64,000 nucleotides of DNA from Syntrophobacter fumaroxidans MPOB (GTDB lineage Bacteria; Desulfobacterota; Syntrophobacteria; Syntrophobacterales; Syntrophobacteraceae), in assembly GCF_000014965.1 (NCBI RefSeq), contig NC_008554.1, positions 744,001 through 808,000 of the forward strand. The letters run 5' to 3'. A program made the translations under genes and the position numbers. Numbering within the stretch: the stretch's first letter is position 1; each line of letters starts with the position of its first letter. The notes below the pieces were generated by a model. The model did not search any database. It was not told the DNA's origin and was given only the letters and a program-made list of their open reading frames with translations. Positions 53,264 to 62,488 of the stretch are shown here, in pieces.

Positions 53264-53998
53264 CTAGCGAAGCTTCGCAATATACCCGGCGTACAAAGAG
53301 TCGGACAGGGGCCTCCATTTGTCGAGGCCGAGGTGCAGTTGAACGTTGTAGTCGACGTCCGGGCTCGCGGACCCGGGGATGACAATCGAAACGGTCGTCG
53401 ATACCGTCGTGTGGGCGGGGACCGTGACGGTCTTGCTGCCGCACTGGTGCATGGTGCGGATGTAGGTGGCGTTGAACGCGGTCCGCATTGCCGTCAGCAC
53501 CGCCCTCACCAGCACGGTCTTCTCTGCCGTGGTGTCGTTCACGACATCGACCGTGGCGCTTACGGTTCCGCCGGAAGCGGGGACAGAATGAGAGGAGAGG
53601 GCGGGATTGTCGAGCCTGATGGGGAGGTCCCGAAGATAGATATCGCCTGCGTCGTAGGTGTCGTCGGCGGCCAGGGGAATTTCCGTTCTTTCGCCCTCCA
53701 GGGTGGTGTTGTTGTAGTACTCGCTGACGTAATCGTCTCCCGTAACGAACAGGCTGTACGCTCCCGCCGCGAGACCGCTGAACGCGAAGGTGGTATCGGT
53801 CTCGTCAACGGACGCGCCGCTTGCATAGACCCATTCGGTTCCGCTCTTTTTGTAGAGCGTCACGCGCCCATCCCTGCTCAATGGATTGTGGGGGGCCTTC
53901 GCTTCGAGAACGCTCCCCTGGATTGTGGCCCCCCGCACAGGAACGCAAAGGGCTGCAAGCACGATGACGACACTCAGCAACAAAGACACTCTTCTCAT
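53264..53998 (-). CDS. Secreted beta-sandwich protein (tandem paralogue 1)
   Basis: A 244-residue exported protein (signal peptide RRVSLLLSVVIVLAALCVPV). The mature part mirrors its neighbour: TIQGSVLEAKAPHN, VTLYKKSGTEWVYA, GLAAGAYSLFVTG and EYYNNTT, then an Ig-like domain. The 83-bp gap to the second copy holds no promoter of note, so the pair is probably one operon. The start at 53998 is fixed by GGAGGGAG upstream; the frame is open to 54133. Confidence 0.8.
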   Translation of the reverse strand: MRRVSLLLSVVIVLAALCVPVRGATIQGSVLEAKAPHNPLSRDGRVTLYKKSGTEWVYASGASVDETDTTFAFSGLAAGAYSLFVTGDDYVSEYYNNTTLEGERTEIPLAADDTYDAGDIYLRDLPIRLDNPALSSHSVPASGGTVSATVDVVNDTTAEKTVLVRAVLTAMRTAFNATYIRTMHQCGSKTVTVPAHTTVSTTVSIVIPGSASPDVDYNVQLHLGLDKWRPLSDSLYAGYIAKLR

Positions 53999-54307
53999 GA
54001 TACACTCCCTCCGTGTCGGCATGGTCATTGGCGCGGCACACGCGCGGGGTCCGGCGGGACCGTGGTTGTCCGAACATAAGTCTTCAATTTCACAGCTTAT
54101 CATCTTGCCGTTCGGAGTCAAACACATACGCAATCAATGAGTGCAGCTTAATCCGATTTAATCTGTCCCGCGCGGGTTGAACGGATACCGCACCGGAGTT
54201 CTGAACGGACGGATTGAGGGTCGAGAATCTTCGGCCGAACCGAAAGGTGATCCCAAGACGGTTTTCCTTGGAGGCGTTATCGGTTATCACCATTGAGCGA
54301 TTCAGTA

Positions 54308-54436
54308 CGGAAGACGGGGAGCGCATGATTCACCGCGGGGGATAAACCCCGTGCCTTTCCGACGGGTTGGCCGGCCTCCTGCGGGGCGGGCTTTGCGCAT
54401 CCCGAATGGACGTTCCGGGCCCTGGAATCGCTCGAC
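54308..54436. repeat. Dispersed palindromic repeat, copy F (type 2)
   Basis: This copy matches 44524-44656, as described there. It occupies most of the gap between the secreted pair and the U32 gene; a longer U32 reading frame would begin just after it. Nothing else is evident in 54000-54500. Confidence 0.55.
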
Positions 54437-54508
54437 TTGGGGGTTGGTCGCGTCGTGCGACGACCCGTTGAGGCACAACATTCATTCAGTCCGGAGACCG
54501 TTTTGAAG

Positions 54509-56599
54509 ATGGAATCGGGCAAGAGGAACGACAAGCTCCCCGAGCTTCTCGCTCCCGCGGGGCACATGGAGGGTTTCTTCGCGGCGGTGGATAACGGCGC
54601 GGATTCGATTTATCTCGGGCTCAAACAGTTGAGTGCACGGGCATCGGCCGTGAATTTCTCGCTCGATGAGCTTGCGCGGCTCGTTCCATATGCCCACGCG
54701 AGACGGGTCTCGGTAATCGTCGCCCTGAACAGCCTGGTGACCGCTTCCGAATTGTCCGGAATACCGGATGTGCTGCAATCGCTGTCGGATCTTCAGGTGG
54801 ATGCGCTGATCGTCCAGGATCCGGGGGTCATTCACCTGGCGCGCAGGCTGTTCCCGTCCTTGAGACTGCACGCCAGCACGCTCACGACGATTCACAACAG
54901 CGCCGGGGTGCGTCAAATGCAGCGGATGGGAGTCTCGAGGGTGGTCCTGGCCCGCGAATTGACCCTGGACGAGATCGCCCGGATTCGCGCTTCGACCGGC
55001 GCGGAACTGGAAGTCTTCGTCCACGGGGCGTTGTGTTTTTCGTACTCCGGGATGTGCCTGACGAGCAGTTTCCGAGGCGGTCACAGCGGACTGCGGGGGC
55101 GGTGCGTTCAGCCTTGCCGGCTGCAGTTCAGGCAGGGCAGGAAAACCGGCTACTTTCTCTCCTGCAATGACTTCAGCGCGCTGCCTTTCGTGCCCGAGCT
55201 GAAGAAACTGGGACTCGCGGCTTTAAAGATAGAAGGACGCATGAAGCCCGCGGATTACGTCAGCCGGGTCGTCAAGGCCTACAGGCTTGTCCTCGACGCC
55301 GACGAAGCTCACACATCGGAGGCGGTCCGGGAGGGGATGCAGTGGATCGCCGATGCTCCGTCGAGACGGCTGGTTTCGGGCTTCTTGGAAAAAAACTTCA
55401 ACGAGACCGTTTTGACTCCTCACAGATCGGGGTCCAGCGGTCTCTGGATCGGCACGGTAAAGAAGATCTCGCAGGATGGAGCGCATGTTTCGCTGAGGCG
55501 CGGGCTGAAGGCGGGCGATCGGTTGCGCCCGGAATCCAAGGAAGGGAAAGAAGAGCCCATCTTCAGAGTGACGGGGATTGCCGCGCTCGCCGGCACGCGG
55601 CTGGCTGCGGCTGAGCCGGGAGATGTCGTGGTCGTCAGCGGCAGGGGAGGGCTCAAGGCAGGCGACCGGTTGTTTCGAATCGCCTCAGAAAGCGCCGGGG
55701 CTCACACGACTGTCCCGAACCGGCTCAAGAATGTGAAGCCCCTGACCTACCGAAAGACTTTTTCCGACCCGGCCGGGAGGGCGGGAGCTCTCGGCGAACG
55801 CCCGGAAGCCGGTGGTGTCGAACGACAGGAGGAGCGTCTCACCATCAAGACGGGAACACTCCATCACATGGCCGAAGCATTCAAGAGCAACCCCTGGCGG
55901 GTCCTGCTCACGGCTACCAGGACGAATCTCGAGCGCATGGCGAGGCAGCGGCTGCCGAAGGCTCAAAAGAGCCGCTTCGTGTGGTCGTTGCCGCCGTTGA
56001 TTTCCGAAAAGTCCGACCTCGAATACTACGCGCGCGCCGTCAACTGGTTTGTCGACAAGGGCTTTCTGCTCTGGGAATTGAACAACTGGGGTCACTTCGA
56101 TCTGTTCGCCGAAAGGCAGGGTCCGGGATTCATCGCCGGTCCCCGGTTCAACCTGCGCAACGGGGCGGCGCTGGCTGCCATGGCGGAGGAAGGTTGCCGC
56201 TGGAGTGTGCTCTCCCCCGAAATCACCTTCAAGGAATTGCAGCTCCTGGGCCGCATGCCCCTCCCCTCGCAGCCGATCGTCAGTGTGTATTCATGGCCGC
56301 CGCTCTTCACTTCAAGGCTGACTCCGAAACTCGAAGAAGGCAAACCCTTCTCGACCCTGCGCGGGGACGTCTACATGATGGAAAGGAAATCCGACGGCAC
56401 CCGCGTCTACGCGGATCATCCCGTTTGCTGGTTCGACAGGTTGTCCCGTTTGCGCGAGGCGGGGCACCGCCATTTTCTCATCGATATCAGTGAAGCACCG
56501 GACGAGAAGGCCCTGGAGTTTCACAAGCTCATTCTCGGGTTCAGACGATCCAGATTCGAAGGGACCTGCCATCCGTTCAACTTCGACCGCGAACCCTGA
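54509..56599 (+). CDS. U32 peptidase-family protein (RlhA-like)
   Basis: A 696-residue protein. The U32 signature is present: EVFVHGALCFSYSGMCLTSS, then RCVQPCR, with cysteines that in relatives bind an iron-sulfur cluster. Upstream are LLAPAG and the GADSIYLG strand of the TIM-barrel-like core. Relatives (RlhA, TrhP, UbiU/V) act in RNA hydroxylation or ubiquinone synthesis. The length and extra C-terminal region fit RlhA, a 23S rRNA hydroxylation factor, but that is by resemblance. Start at 54509 is uncertain, since the frame opens earlier and the ribosome binding site is weak. Confidence 0.85.
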   Translation: MESGKRNDKLPELLAPAGHMEGFFAAVDNGADSIYLGLKQLSARASAVNFSLDELARLVPYAHARRVSVIVALNSLVTASELSGIPDVLQSLSDLQVDALIVQDPGVIHLARRLFPSLRLHASTLTTIHNSAGVRQMQRMGVSRVVLARELTLDEIARIRASTGAELEVFVHGALCFSYSGMCLTSSFRGGHSGLRGRCVQPCRLQFRQGRKTGYFLSCNDFSALPFVPELKKLGLAALKIEGRMKPADYVSRVVKAYRLVLDADEAHTSEAVREGMQWIADAPSRRLVSGFLEKNFNETVLTPHRSGSSGLWIGTVKKISQDGAHVSLRRGLKAGDRLRPESKEGKEEPIFRVTGIAALAGTRLAAAEPGDVVVVSGRGGLKAGDRLFRIASESAGAHTTVPNRLKNVKPLTYRKTFSDPAGRAGALGERPEAGGVERQEERLTIKTGTLHHMAEAFKSNPWRVLLTATRTNLERMARQRLPKAQKSRFVWSLPPLISEKSDLEYYARAVNWFVDKGFLLWELNNWGHFDLFAERQGPGFIAGPRFNLRNGAALAAMAEEGCRWSVLSPEITFKELQLLGRMPLPSQPIVSVYSWPPLFTSRLTPKLEEGKPFSTLRGDVYMMERKSDGTRVYADHPVCWFDRLSRLREAGHRHFLIDISEAPDEKALEFHKLILGFRRSRFEGTCHPFNFDREP

Positions 56600-56642
56600 T
56601 TTCGGCTGGAGCCGCGCGAAGAAGACTCCTCCCGGGTTCGGC

Positions 56643-56819
56643 TCAATTCAATTTCCTTAACGACACCTCGAGATATGCCGGGAGAGCTGCCGGATCACGG
56701 CCGGACACCACGTTCCGGTCTTCCATCATCTCACGATCGAAGCATTCGGCTCCGGCGTTCCTGACGTCCACGGCCGCCGATTTCCACCCGGTCACCGTCC
56801 TTCCCGCGGGCACCTCGGG
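56643..56819 (-). pseudogene. DJ-1/PfpI family 3' remnant
   Basis: The minus-strand frame encodes about 58 residues that match only the C-terminal end of DJ-1/PfpI proteins: RTVTGWKSAAVDVRNAGAE, then the EMMEDRNVVSGRDPAALPAY segment. An intact gene would need about 120 more residues upstream, including the nucleophile elbow cysteine. Instead the frame runs within 20 bp into the end of the ABC permease gene. It is a truncated remnant, probably from a rearrangement that brought in the ABC operon. Confidence 0.75.
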
Positions 56820-56838
56820 GGTGCGGCAGTTGCGGACT

Positions 56839-57627
56839 TCAGTGGATGAGGCGTCGCTTCATGACAATCAGCGCCAGGGGAAAGAAAACGAGGCAGCAGG
56901 CAACCAGATAGGCAAGTCCCCACAGGATTTCGACCCGAAACACCCCGAGGCAGAGCCAGCGGGTCGCCTGCACCAGGTGCGTCAACGGGAAAAGAAGAGC
57001 CAGCTTCTGCGCCCACCCGGGCAGACCTTCCATGGGGAAAAAGGTCCCGCTGAACAGAAACATGGGCGAAATGAACAGGAATATCGGCAGATTGAACATG
57101 TCGATGCTCGGAATGACGCCTGTGAAAACCATCCCGATGGCGCCGAACGCTATGCCGCCAAGGAAAGACAGCGGGATGACGAGCAACCCCTCCGGGTAGC
57201 GCACCAGGCCGAACGCGCTGACCACGCCCAGCATAATCACCGTGGCGATGAGGGACTTGGTGGCGCCCCACATGATTTCTCCCGTGATCACTTCATCGAG
57301 GGAAAGCGGCGTGGCCAGCATCGCATCGAACGTCTTTTGATAATACATACGCACGAAGGAGGTGTAGGTATTTTCGAAAAAGGCGTTGTACATCATCGTG
57401 ATGGCGAGCAGGGAAGGGGTGATGAAGACGACGTAGGAAAGTTCCATTCCCTCGACGCGCACGCTGCCGATGAGCGCGCTCAGACCGATTCCGAATGCGG
57501 CCAGGTAGAGGAGCGGCTCCAGGAGCGGGGTCAGGAAGTTGACGAGCCAGATCTTCCTGTAGACGATCAGGTTGCGATGCCAGACGCGGATGAACCGCCG
57601 CGACACGTCGAACCGTCCGATTCTCAT
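56839..57627 (-). CDS. ABC-2-type exporter permease (NodJ-like)
   Basis: A 262-residue membrane permease with about six hydrophobic segments. Features of the ABC-2/NodJ family include an amphipathic N-terminal helix (RNLIVYRKIWLVNFL), the first-loop segment YYQKTFDAMLATPLS, and FPMEGLPGWAQ before the last two helices. It overlaps the ATPase gene by four bases. The stop lies next to the DJ-1 remnant. It probably exports a lipid, glycan or drug with the ATPase. Confidence 0.9.
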   Translation of the reverse strand: MRIGRFDVSRRFIRVWHRNLIVYRKIWLVNFLTPLLEPLLYLAAFGIGLSALIGSVRVEGMELSYVVFITPSLLAITMMYNAFFENTYTSFVRMYYQKTFDAMLATPLSLDEVITGEIMWGATKSLIATVIMLGVVSAFGLVRYPEGLLVIPLSFLGGIAFGAIGMVFTGVIPSIDMFNLPIFLFISPMFLFSGTFFPMEGLPGWAQKLALLFPLTHLVQATRWLCLGVFRVEILWGLAYLVACCLVFFPLALIVMKRRLIH

Positions 57628-58547
57628 TCTCTCAGCTCCCTTCCGGTGAGCCTCAGAAAAACGTCTTCCAGGGTGGCCATGCGTCGGATGCAGTTTTCCC
57701 CGCAATAATCCATGCCGATGCTTTCGAAGAGCCGGTCGTTTTCGCCGCCGTAGATGATAAGCCGGTGGTCGAGGTTGTCGTGCATCAATTCCCGTGCCCG
57801 GACGAACGCGCGCAGTTCGTCGGCGGGTTCCAGGATTTCGAGAACGTGGTGTCCGGCATATTCGCGCACCAGATCGAGGGGGCTTCCCGTGACCAGTATT
57901 TTGCCGTGATCCATGATGATGAGCCGGTCGCAAAGCCTGGCGGCCTCATCCATGTTGTGCGTGGTGAGCAGGATGGACAGCCCCTGAGCTCTCAGCTTCT
58001 CGAGTTTTTCCCAAACCTGGTGCCGCGATTGAGGATCGAGCCCCGTGGTGGGCTCATCCAGGATCAGGAGCTGCGGGTCGTTGATCAGGGCGCGGGCAAG
58101 GACCATTCGCCGCATCATGCCCCCGGAGAGGCTGCTCACCATGTCGTTTCGACGGTGATCGAGCGCCATGAACCGCAGGAGCTGATCGGCTTTTTCCCGT
58201 GCCGCGCCGCGGGGAATGTCGAAGTAGCCCGCGAAGACTTCGAGGTTCTGCAGGACGGTGAGATCCGGATCCAGGTTGTTGTCCTGCTGGCAGACTCCTA
58301 TGCCGAACCGGACCGCCCGCCAGCCGAAACTCACGTCGACGCCGAAAATCTTCAAGGTTCCCGCCGTGAGCGGCGAGAAACCGTAGACCATCCTTATGGT
58401 CGAGGTCTTTCCCGCTCCGTTGGGGCCCAGCAAGCCAAGGCATTCACCCGGCAGAAGGTCGAACGAAATGGCGTCCACGGCGAGAAAATCACCAAACCGC
58501 TTGGTGATGTTCCGCGCCTCGATGACTGGTGCATGAGCGTTGGTCAT
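57624..58547 (-). CDS. ABC exporter ATP-binding protein (NodI-like)
   Basis: A 307-residue ATPase with Walker A GPNGAGKT, Q-loop (VCQQDNNLDPDLTV), signature SLSGGMMRRMVLARAL, Walker B LLILDEPTTGLDP and switch His in TTHNM. The NodI/CcmA-like C-terminal domain is present. It is the first gene of the two-gene export operon and drives the NodJ-like permease. Confidence 0.95.
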   Translation of the reverse strand: MTNAHAPVIEARNITKRFGDFLAVDAISFDLLPGECLGLLGPNGAGKTSTIRMVYGFSPLTAGTLKIFGVDVSFGWRAVRFGIGVCQQDNNLDPDLTVLQNLEVFAGYFDIPRGAAREKADQLLRFMALDHRRNDMVSSLSGGMMRRMVLARALINDPQLLILDEPTTGLDPQSRHQVWEKLEKLRAQGLSILLTTHNMDEAARLCDRLIIMDHGKILVTGSPLDLVREYAGHHVLEILEPADELRAFVRARELMHDNLDHRLIIYGGENDRLFESIGMDYCGENCIRRMATLEDVFLRLTGRELRE

Positions 58548-58625
58548 TTGTGCTGCCCCGGCAATTCCTTTCGCCCGAACGTCTCAGGTCGGCGTTGTTT
58601 TCGCGTGAGATTGAGGCTCCACTTC

Positions 58626-58655
58626 ATGATAGCAAACCCGCCCGTTTCAGCTCAA
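58626..58655 (-). promoter_or_regulatory. Possible sigma-70 promoter of ABC operon
   Basis: On the minus strand TTGAGC and TATCAT are separated by 18 bp, about 80 bp upstream of the ATPase start. Moderate match. Confidence 0.35.
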
Positions 58656-58838
58656 CCATTTATCCCGGTTTGCCCCGATGGGAATCCTTCAGTGCGGGCG
58701 AGGAGCATTGTCTCGAACACGGCCGGGGGTCCGTCCGGAGTGGTGGACGTGCGCGGGGAGCGCGGCGGCGTGAGGCCGTCGCGCTCGATTCTTTCATCGG
58801 GACGATGGAACCGACCGCGGTTCCATCCATTGACTTGT

Positions 58839-58997
58839 TCAGCCTTTACAAGGGACGCAAAGGTTGTGTTCGTCGACACACGCGTCACAAAACGTTCTAT
58901 GGCAAATGCGGCACTCCGACACGGCGCTCTCGCGATCGTATTCCTCGCCGCAGGCGGCACATGCAAACTCCTGGTGTTTGATCGAAACGGGTTCCAT
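58839..58997 (-). CDS. Small eight-cysteine zinc-binding-type protein
   Basis: A 52-residue protein containing four CxxC pairs: CAAC, CRIC, CDAC and CVPC, in the order of a double zinc-binding treble-clef or RING-like fold. A short N-terminus MEPVSIKHQEFA precedes it. GGGGAGG lies at good spacing before the ATG. No partner is evident; it lies alone between the ABC operon and a repeat. It could be a protein-interaction module or a zinc store. Confidence 0.65.
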   Translation of the reverse strand: MEPVSIKHQEFACAACGEEYDRESAVSECRICHRTFCDACVDEHNLCVPCKG

Positions 58998-59234
58998 CTC
59001 ACAACCTCCCCGGCACCGGACCCCTTTGCCTCGACATCGCACCCCGGAACCTTCGCATCCAGGCATTGGCAACCTCAACCAATCCGTCGCGTCGAGGCTC
59101 CAGTCCGGAGCCGCCTCTTTTACCAAATCGTTTCTCCTATCAGTATGCATAGTTGGAAAGTAATTGCGATTCGGTGCGGGTCAAGACCGAATGGATCGGC
59201 CCGTTCGCCCATGTCGGGTTCCGCGCCGAGGGTT

Positions 59235-59320
59235 CATAGAATTTTGCATGCAAGGCGGGTTCATCGGGCGGGCGGGGATAAAGCCCTCCTCTTGTATGTC
59301 TGAAGTGCACATCGGTGCGT
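59235..59320 (+). repeat. Dispersed palindromic repeat, copy C (type 1, partial)
   Basis: This copy shares TTGCATGCAAGGCGGG, CATCGGGCGGGCGGG, ATAAAGCCCTCCTC and CACATCGGT-like landmarks with copies A and B. It is shorter and lies 100 bp from the oppositely oriented copy D. Confidence 0.6.
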
Positions 59321-59420
59321 GGCAACTGTGTTCTTCGTCAACTCTTGAATCGCGCGGCAAGGGCGGGATGCGCGGCAGCGCAGCCCACAGTCCCAAACCC
59401 CTTGCCCCTGCCGTCATAGC

Positions 59421-59478
59421 CAACATACAAGGGGAGGACTAAATGCCCTCCGGCCCAATGCATCCATCTTGAACGCAA
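59421..59478 (-). repeat. Dispersed palindromic repeat, copy D (type 1, inverted)
   Basis: On the minus strand, TTGCGTTCAAGATGGATGCA, then GGAGGGCATTTAGTCCTCC, matches copy B (TTGCGTTCAAGATGGGTGCA, GGAGGGCATAAAGCTCTCTCC). It overlaps the last codons of the GAF kinase gene, and its GGAGG/CCTCC hairpin could end that transcript. Confidence 0.65.
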
Positions 59479-61541
59479 CCTGCTATTGCGGTCCTGCCGG
59501 CGGGGAGCGTGACGATGAAGGTTGCGCCGTTTCCCGGTGTGCTTCTGGCCGTGATCTCCCCGCCGTGGCTTTCGACGATCTTCTTACAGATCGCCAGCCC
59601 CATGCCGGTTCCTTCGAAGGCTTCGCGCCCGTGAAGCCTCTGGAACGGAGCGAAAATCCGTTCGAGGTCGGCCTCGTCGAAACCTATTCCGTTGTCTTCC
59701 ACAAAGATGCGATACCAGCCGGGGGAGTCCGCGGGTTCGTCCGATGGCCCGTCCGCGAACCAATGGCTGCGGATTCCGATACGGGGGCTTCCCTCCGCCT
59801 GGAATTTGAGGGCGTTGCCGATCAGGTTCTGAAAGAGCTGGCACATCTGGTCGGCATCGGCCATGACCACGGGCAGGAATCCGACCTCCACCCGGCCTCC
59901 GGCTTGTTCGATGCAAAGCTCCAGGTCGCTGAGCACACTTCCGATCACGTCGCGCAGATCGGTCATTTCGTGCCGGCCGGACGTTGCGGTCACGCGCGAG
60001 AAAGTGAGCAGGGCATCGATCAGTCGTTGCATCCGCGCGGCCGCGTTCTGCATTCTCTCCAGGTAGTTGATCGCCGTGTCGGACAAAACGTCGGCGTATT
60101 TTGAACGCAGACGTTCTCCAAAGGTCTGAATCTTGCGCAGGGGTTCCTGCAGGTCGTGGGATGCGACGAAGGCAAAATCCTGAAGATTCCGATTGCTTTG
60201 CTCCAGGCGTTGAGTATGGAGCTGCAACTCCTTTTCCACCTGTTTGCGTTGAAGAATCCCCGCGATGACATTGGCCACCGCAAGGAGAAATTCTTCTTCA
60301 CGCCGGTCGTGCGGGTGGCCGGCTTTCAAAGTGAGGTTCATGACGCCGAGGGTCTGGTCCGAAAAAAGGATCGGGACACAGTAGTGACCGTGCGGCCTGG
60401 CCGTTTCATGCGGGGAGCCGTTCGTGCCCTTGACGCACTCGAAATAGCGGAACGTTCCGTCCACCGCCGTCTGCCCGCAGAGGCATTTCCCGAACGGAAC
60501 CTGCGCGCAGTTGGCCGTCACGCGGTCGGGAATTCCGATCCGGGCTTTCATGACGAGCGTTTGGCGATCTTCTCCGACGACAAAGATCGCGCCTTGCGGC
60601 TGAAAGCCGAGCGAGGGACTGGGACTGAACAACACCTTGTTCAGCGAATGCGCAAGGAATTCTTCCAGGGGGATATCCTGGAGGGACAGGCCGAGGATTG
60701 CTCCGATGACCTCCTGGGTATCGTATTTAAAGCGGAGCTCATCCCTGGTTTGGAACCTGTGAACGGCGTCCGCGATGAAGTGGGTGTTCGATTCGATGAG
60801 CTCCACCGCATGCGCGGCAACCCTCCAAGGTCTCCTGTCGGCGAGGAGGATCGCGCCCGCGACACGCTCTGCGTGTCGAATGGGGATCACGGCGACCGAC
60901 GCGAATCCGGACCGGACACATTCGCTTATGAGTCGGGTGCTTACCCGATCGTCATCGGGTGCAGTCGTTGCGGCGGTGTCGGAACACAGAAAGGAGCCTT
61001 GTCGCGTCAGATACGGAAGGTCCTGCGATTTGTCTCTATCGACGATGTCCCGCGCGTATACGGGATGGTCGTGATCGAGCAGGAAGGGATTTTCGGATTC
61101 CGGGGATTTCTTCTTGAAACCGAGATAGGACGCGCATGGGCGGGCGGCGTCGTCGAAAAGCCTGATGCCCGCGCACCGGCACCCGCTCCAGGTGCGCAGG
61201 AGGAGCACTGCCCGATCCAGGTATTCCTGCAGGGATCCCGCTTCCGTCAGCAACTTGAGCAAGGAGTTGCCGGCCCGGGTCCGGTTTTCGATTCTCTTTC
61301 GATCCGCAATCGCCCGCTCGAGTCTCCTGTTGCTCGCCGCAAGCTCCCGCGTGCGTTTGCTGAGGAGTTGTTCGAGGTGCAGGCGGTATTGGGTCGATCC
61401 CGGTTCCTGCCTCACCGTCGCGGCTTTGTCCGCCTGGTTGGACGGCCGCTGCCGCAGAGCGTCTTCAAGTTGCAGGTTGCGCGTGCGCAGTTCGTTCAGC
61501 TCGGCGAGCAATTGGCTTCTCGTCTTGATATCTTCCTCCAT
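59439..61541 (-). CDS. GAF-domain histidine kinase (phytochrome-like core)
   Basis: A 700-residue soluble kinase. An N-terminal coiled coil (about 1-100) is followed by two GAF-type sensor regions, the second with VPFGKCLCGQTAVDGTFRYF. The core has the H-box DFAFVASHDLQEPLRKI with His462, N-box FQNLIGNALKF, G1 DNGIGFD and G2 GTGMGLAI. No membrane segment is visible. The start at 61541 (MEEDIKTRSQ) is preferred over 61649. The final codons (VQDGCIGPEGI) come from repeat D, so the C-terminal tail is repeat-derived. Confidence 0.88.
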   Translation of the reverse strand: MEEDIKTRSQLLAELNELRTRNLQLEDALRQRPSNQADKAATVRQEPGSTQYRLHLEQLLSKRTRELAASNRRLERAIADRKRIENRTRAGNSLLKLLTEAGSLQEYLDRAVLLLRTWSGCRCAGIRLFDDAARPCASYLGFKKKSPESENPFLLDHDHPVYARDIVDRDKSQDLPYLTRQGSFLCSDTAATTAPDDDRVSTRLISECVRSGFASVAVIPIRHAERVAGAILLADRRPWRVAAHAVELIESNTHFIADAVHRFQTRDELRFKYDTQEVIGAILGLSLQDIPLEEFLAHSLNKVLFSPSPSLGFQPQGAIFVVGEDRQTLVMKARIGIPDRVTANCAQVPFGKCLCGQTAVDGTFRYFECVKGTNGSPHETARPHGHYCVPILFSDQTLGVMNLTLKAGHPHDRREEEFLLAVANVIAGILQRKQVEKELQLHTQRLEQSNRNLQDFAFVASHDLQEPLRKIQTFGERLRSKYADVLSDTAINYLERMQNAAARMQRLIDALLTFSRVTATSGRHEMTDLRDVIGSVLSDLELCIEQAGGRVEVGFLPVVMADADQMCQLFQNLIGNALKFQAEGSPRIGIRSHWFADGPSDEPADSPGWYRIFVEDNGIGFDEADLERIFAPFQRLHGREAFEGTGMGLAICKKIVESHGGEITARSTPGNGATFIVTLPAGRTAIAGCVQDGCIGPEGI

Positions 61542-62488
61542 GACACGACCCCCGCGGCTCTGCAGGCCCGGGACCGCGGCCTTCGAAACGACCGGATGGA
61601 AGAACGGGAACCGGTCGAGGCGCGGTAAGAGATTTTGAAGGCCGGACACGACGGTCTTGCCGGATGCGGCTTCCGGCAGTCATTCCCATGAACGTCCACG
61701 AGCGACGCGTTCAAAAACGCGAAACTCATATGCCCGTCGATGGTTGTGAGCGTATCGAACGATCCGCCCTGAACATCTCCCGGAGGCGGTCGGCGCCCGG
61801 AGGCATTTGCAGATGCGGATTTCCGGCTCCGCGGGAATGGCCGGTGCAGATGCCCCGGACGTCTTTGACTGTCGGTCGCGAGCGTCTTCATGGCTCCCGG
61901 AAGGGAACACACCGGAGAACACCGCCAAATCAGCGAACAACGGCTTTCGTTGCACCGGCGAAGCGCACCGCCGCCCTGCCGGCCGGGGAGAACGAAATCC
62001 ACGACGTTGAATAATCACTGTATAGTTTGATCTAACATATGCCCTTGCCCTGCAAAGGCAAGTGGGGAAAAGGGTGTAAAAAGGGGGAGCGCCGGGTGTA
62101 GGGACGGTTCGAGGCAATGTAGTCACGGCGCCCCCGGCTCGGGAATTTTGAGTACCCAAGGGGGCATGGTATCATTCGTCCAATGGGTATTGTGGGGTTT
62201 GGATATCGGGAGAGCGCGCCGGGTTCATTGCGGGAACCGAATGAGTAATGTATTCTTCCGGTGAAACAGATTGTTTCAGAGATAAATGCACGGACTGTAG
62301 CCGCGATGAGGCAGGCTGCGTCGCCCGGTAGAGATTTTCATGAAACAAGGCGCTCTTCGATCATTCCGGGAATGGCGGGAAATACGGGCAACCCGCGCTC
62401 TGGTCGGGGGAAGTGATGGCGGGGCGGCTCACCGCAAGGAGGCGAGTGTGGCTGGCAGTTCGAAGCGATCCGCCGGCACGAAGGTTTT
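61542..62488. other. Long intergenic region with GC-rich hairpin
   Basis: About 950 bp without a credible gene. GGGGGAGCGCCG (62083-62094) and CGGCGCCCCC (62126-62135) can form a long stem with a 31-base loop. Open frames here are arginine/proline-rich shadows. I see no tRNA or known riboswitch. Confidence 0.45.

Noticed and set aside
62083-62135. tRNA gene, suggested by GGTTCGAGG within a stem
   Set aside because: Arms, anticodon stem and acceptor stem do not fit a cloverleaf; only a simple GC-rich hairpin can be drawn.
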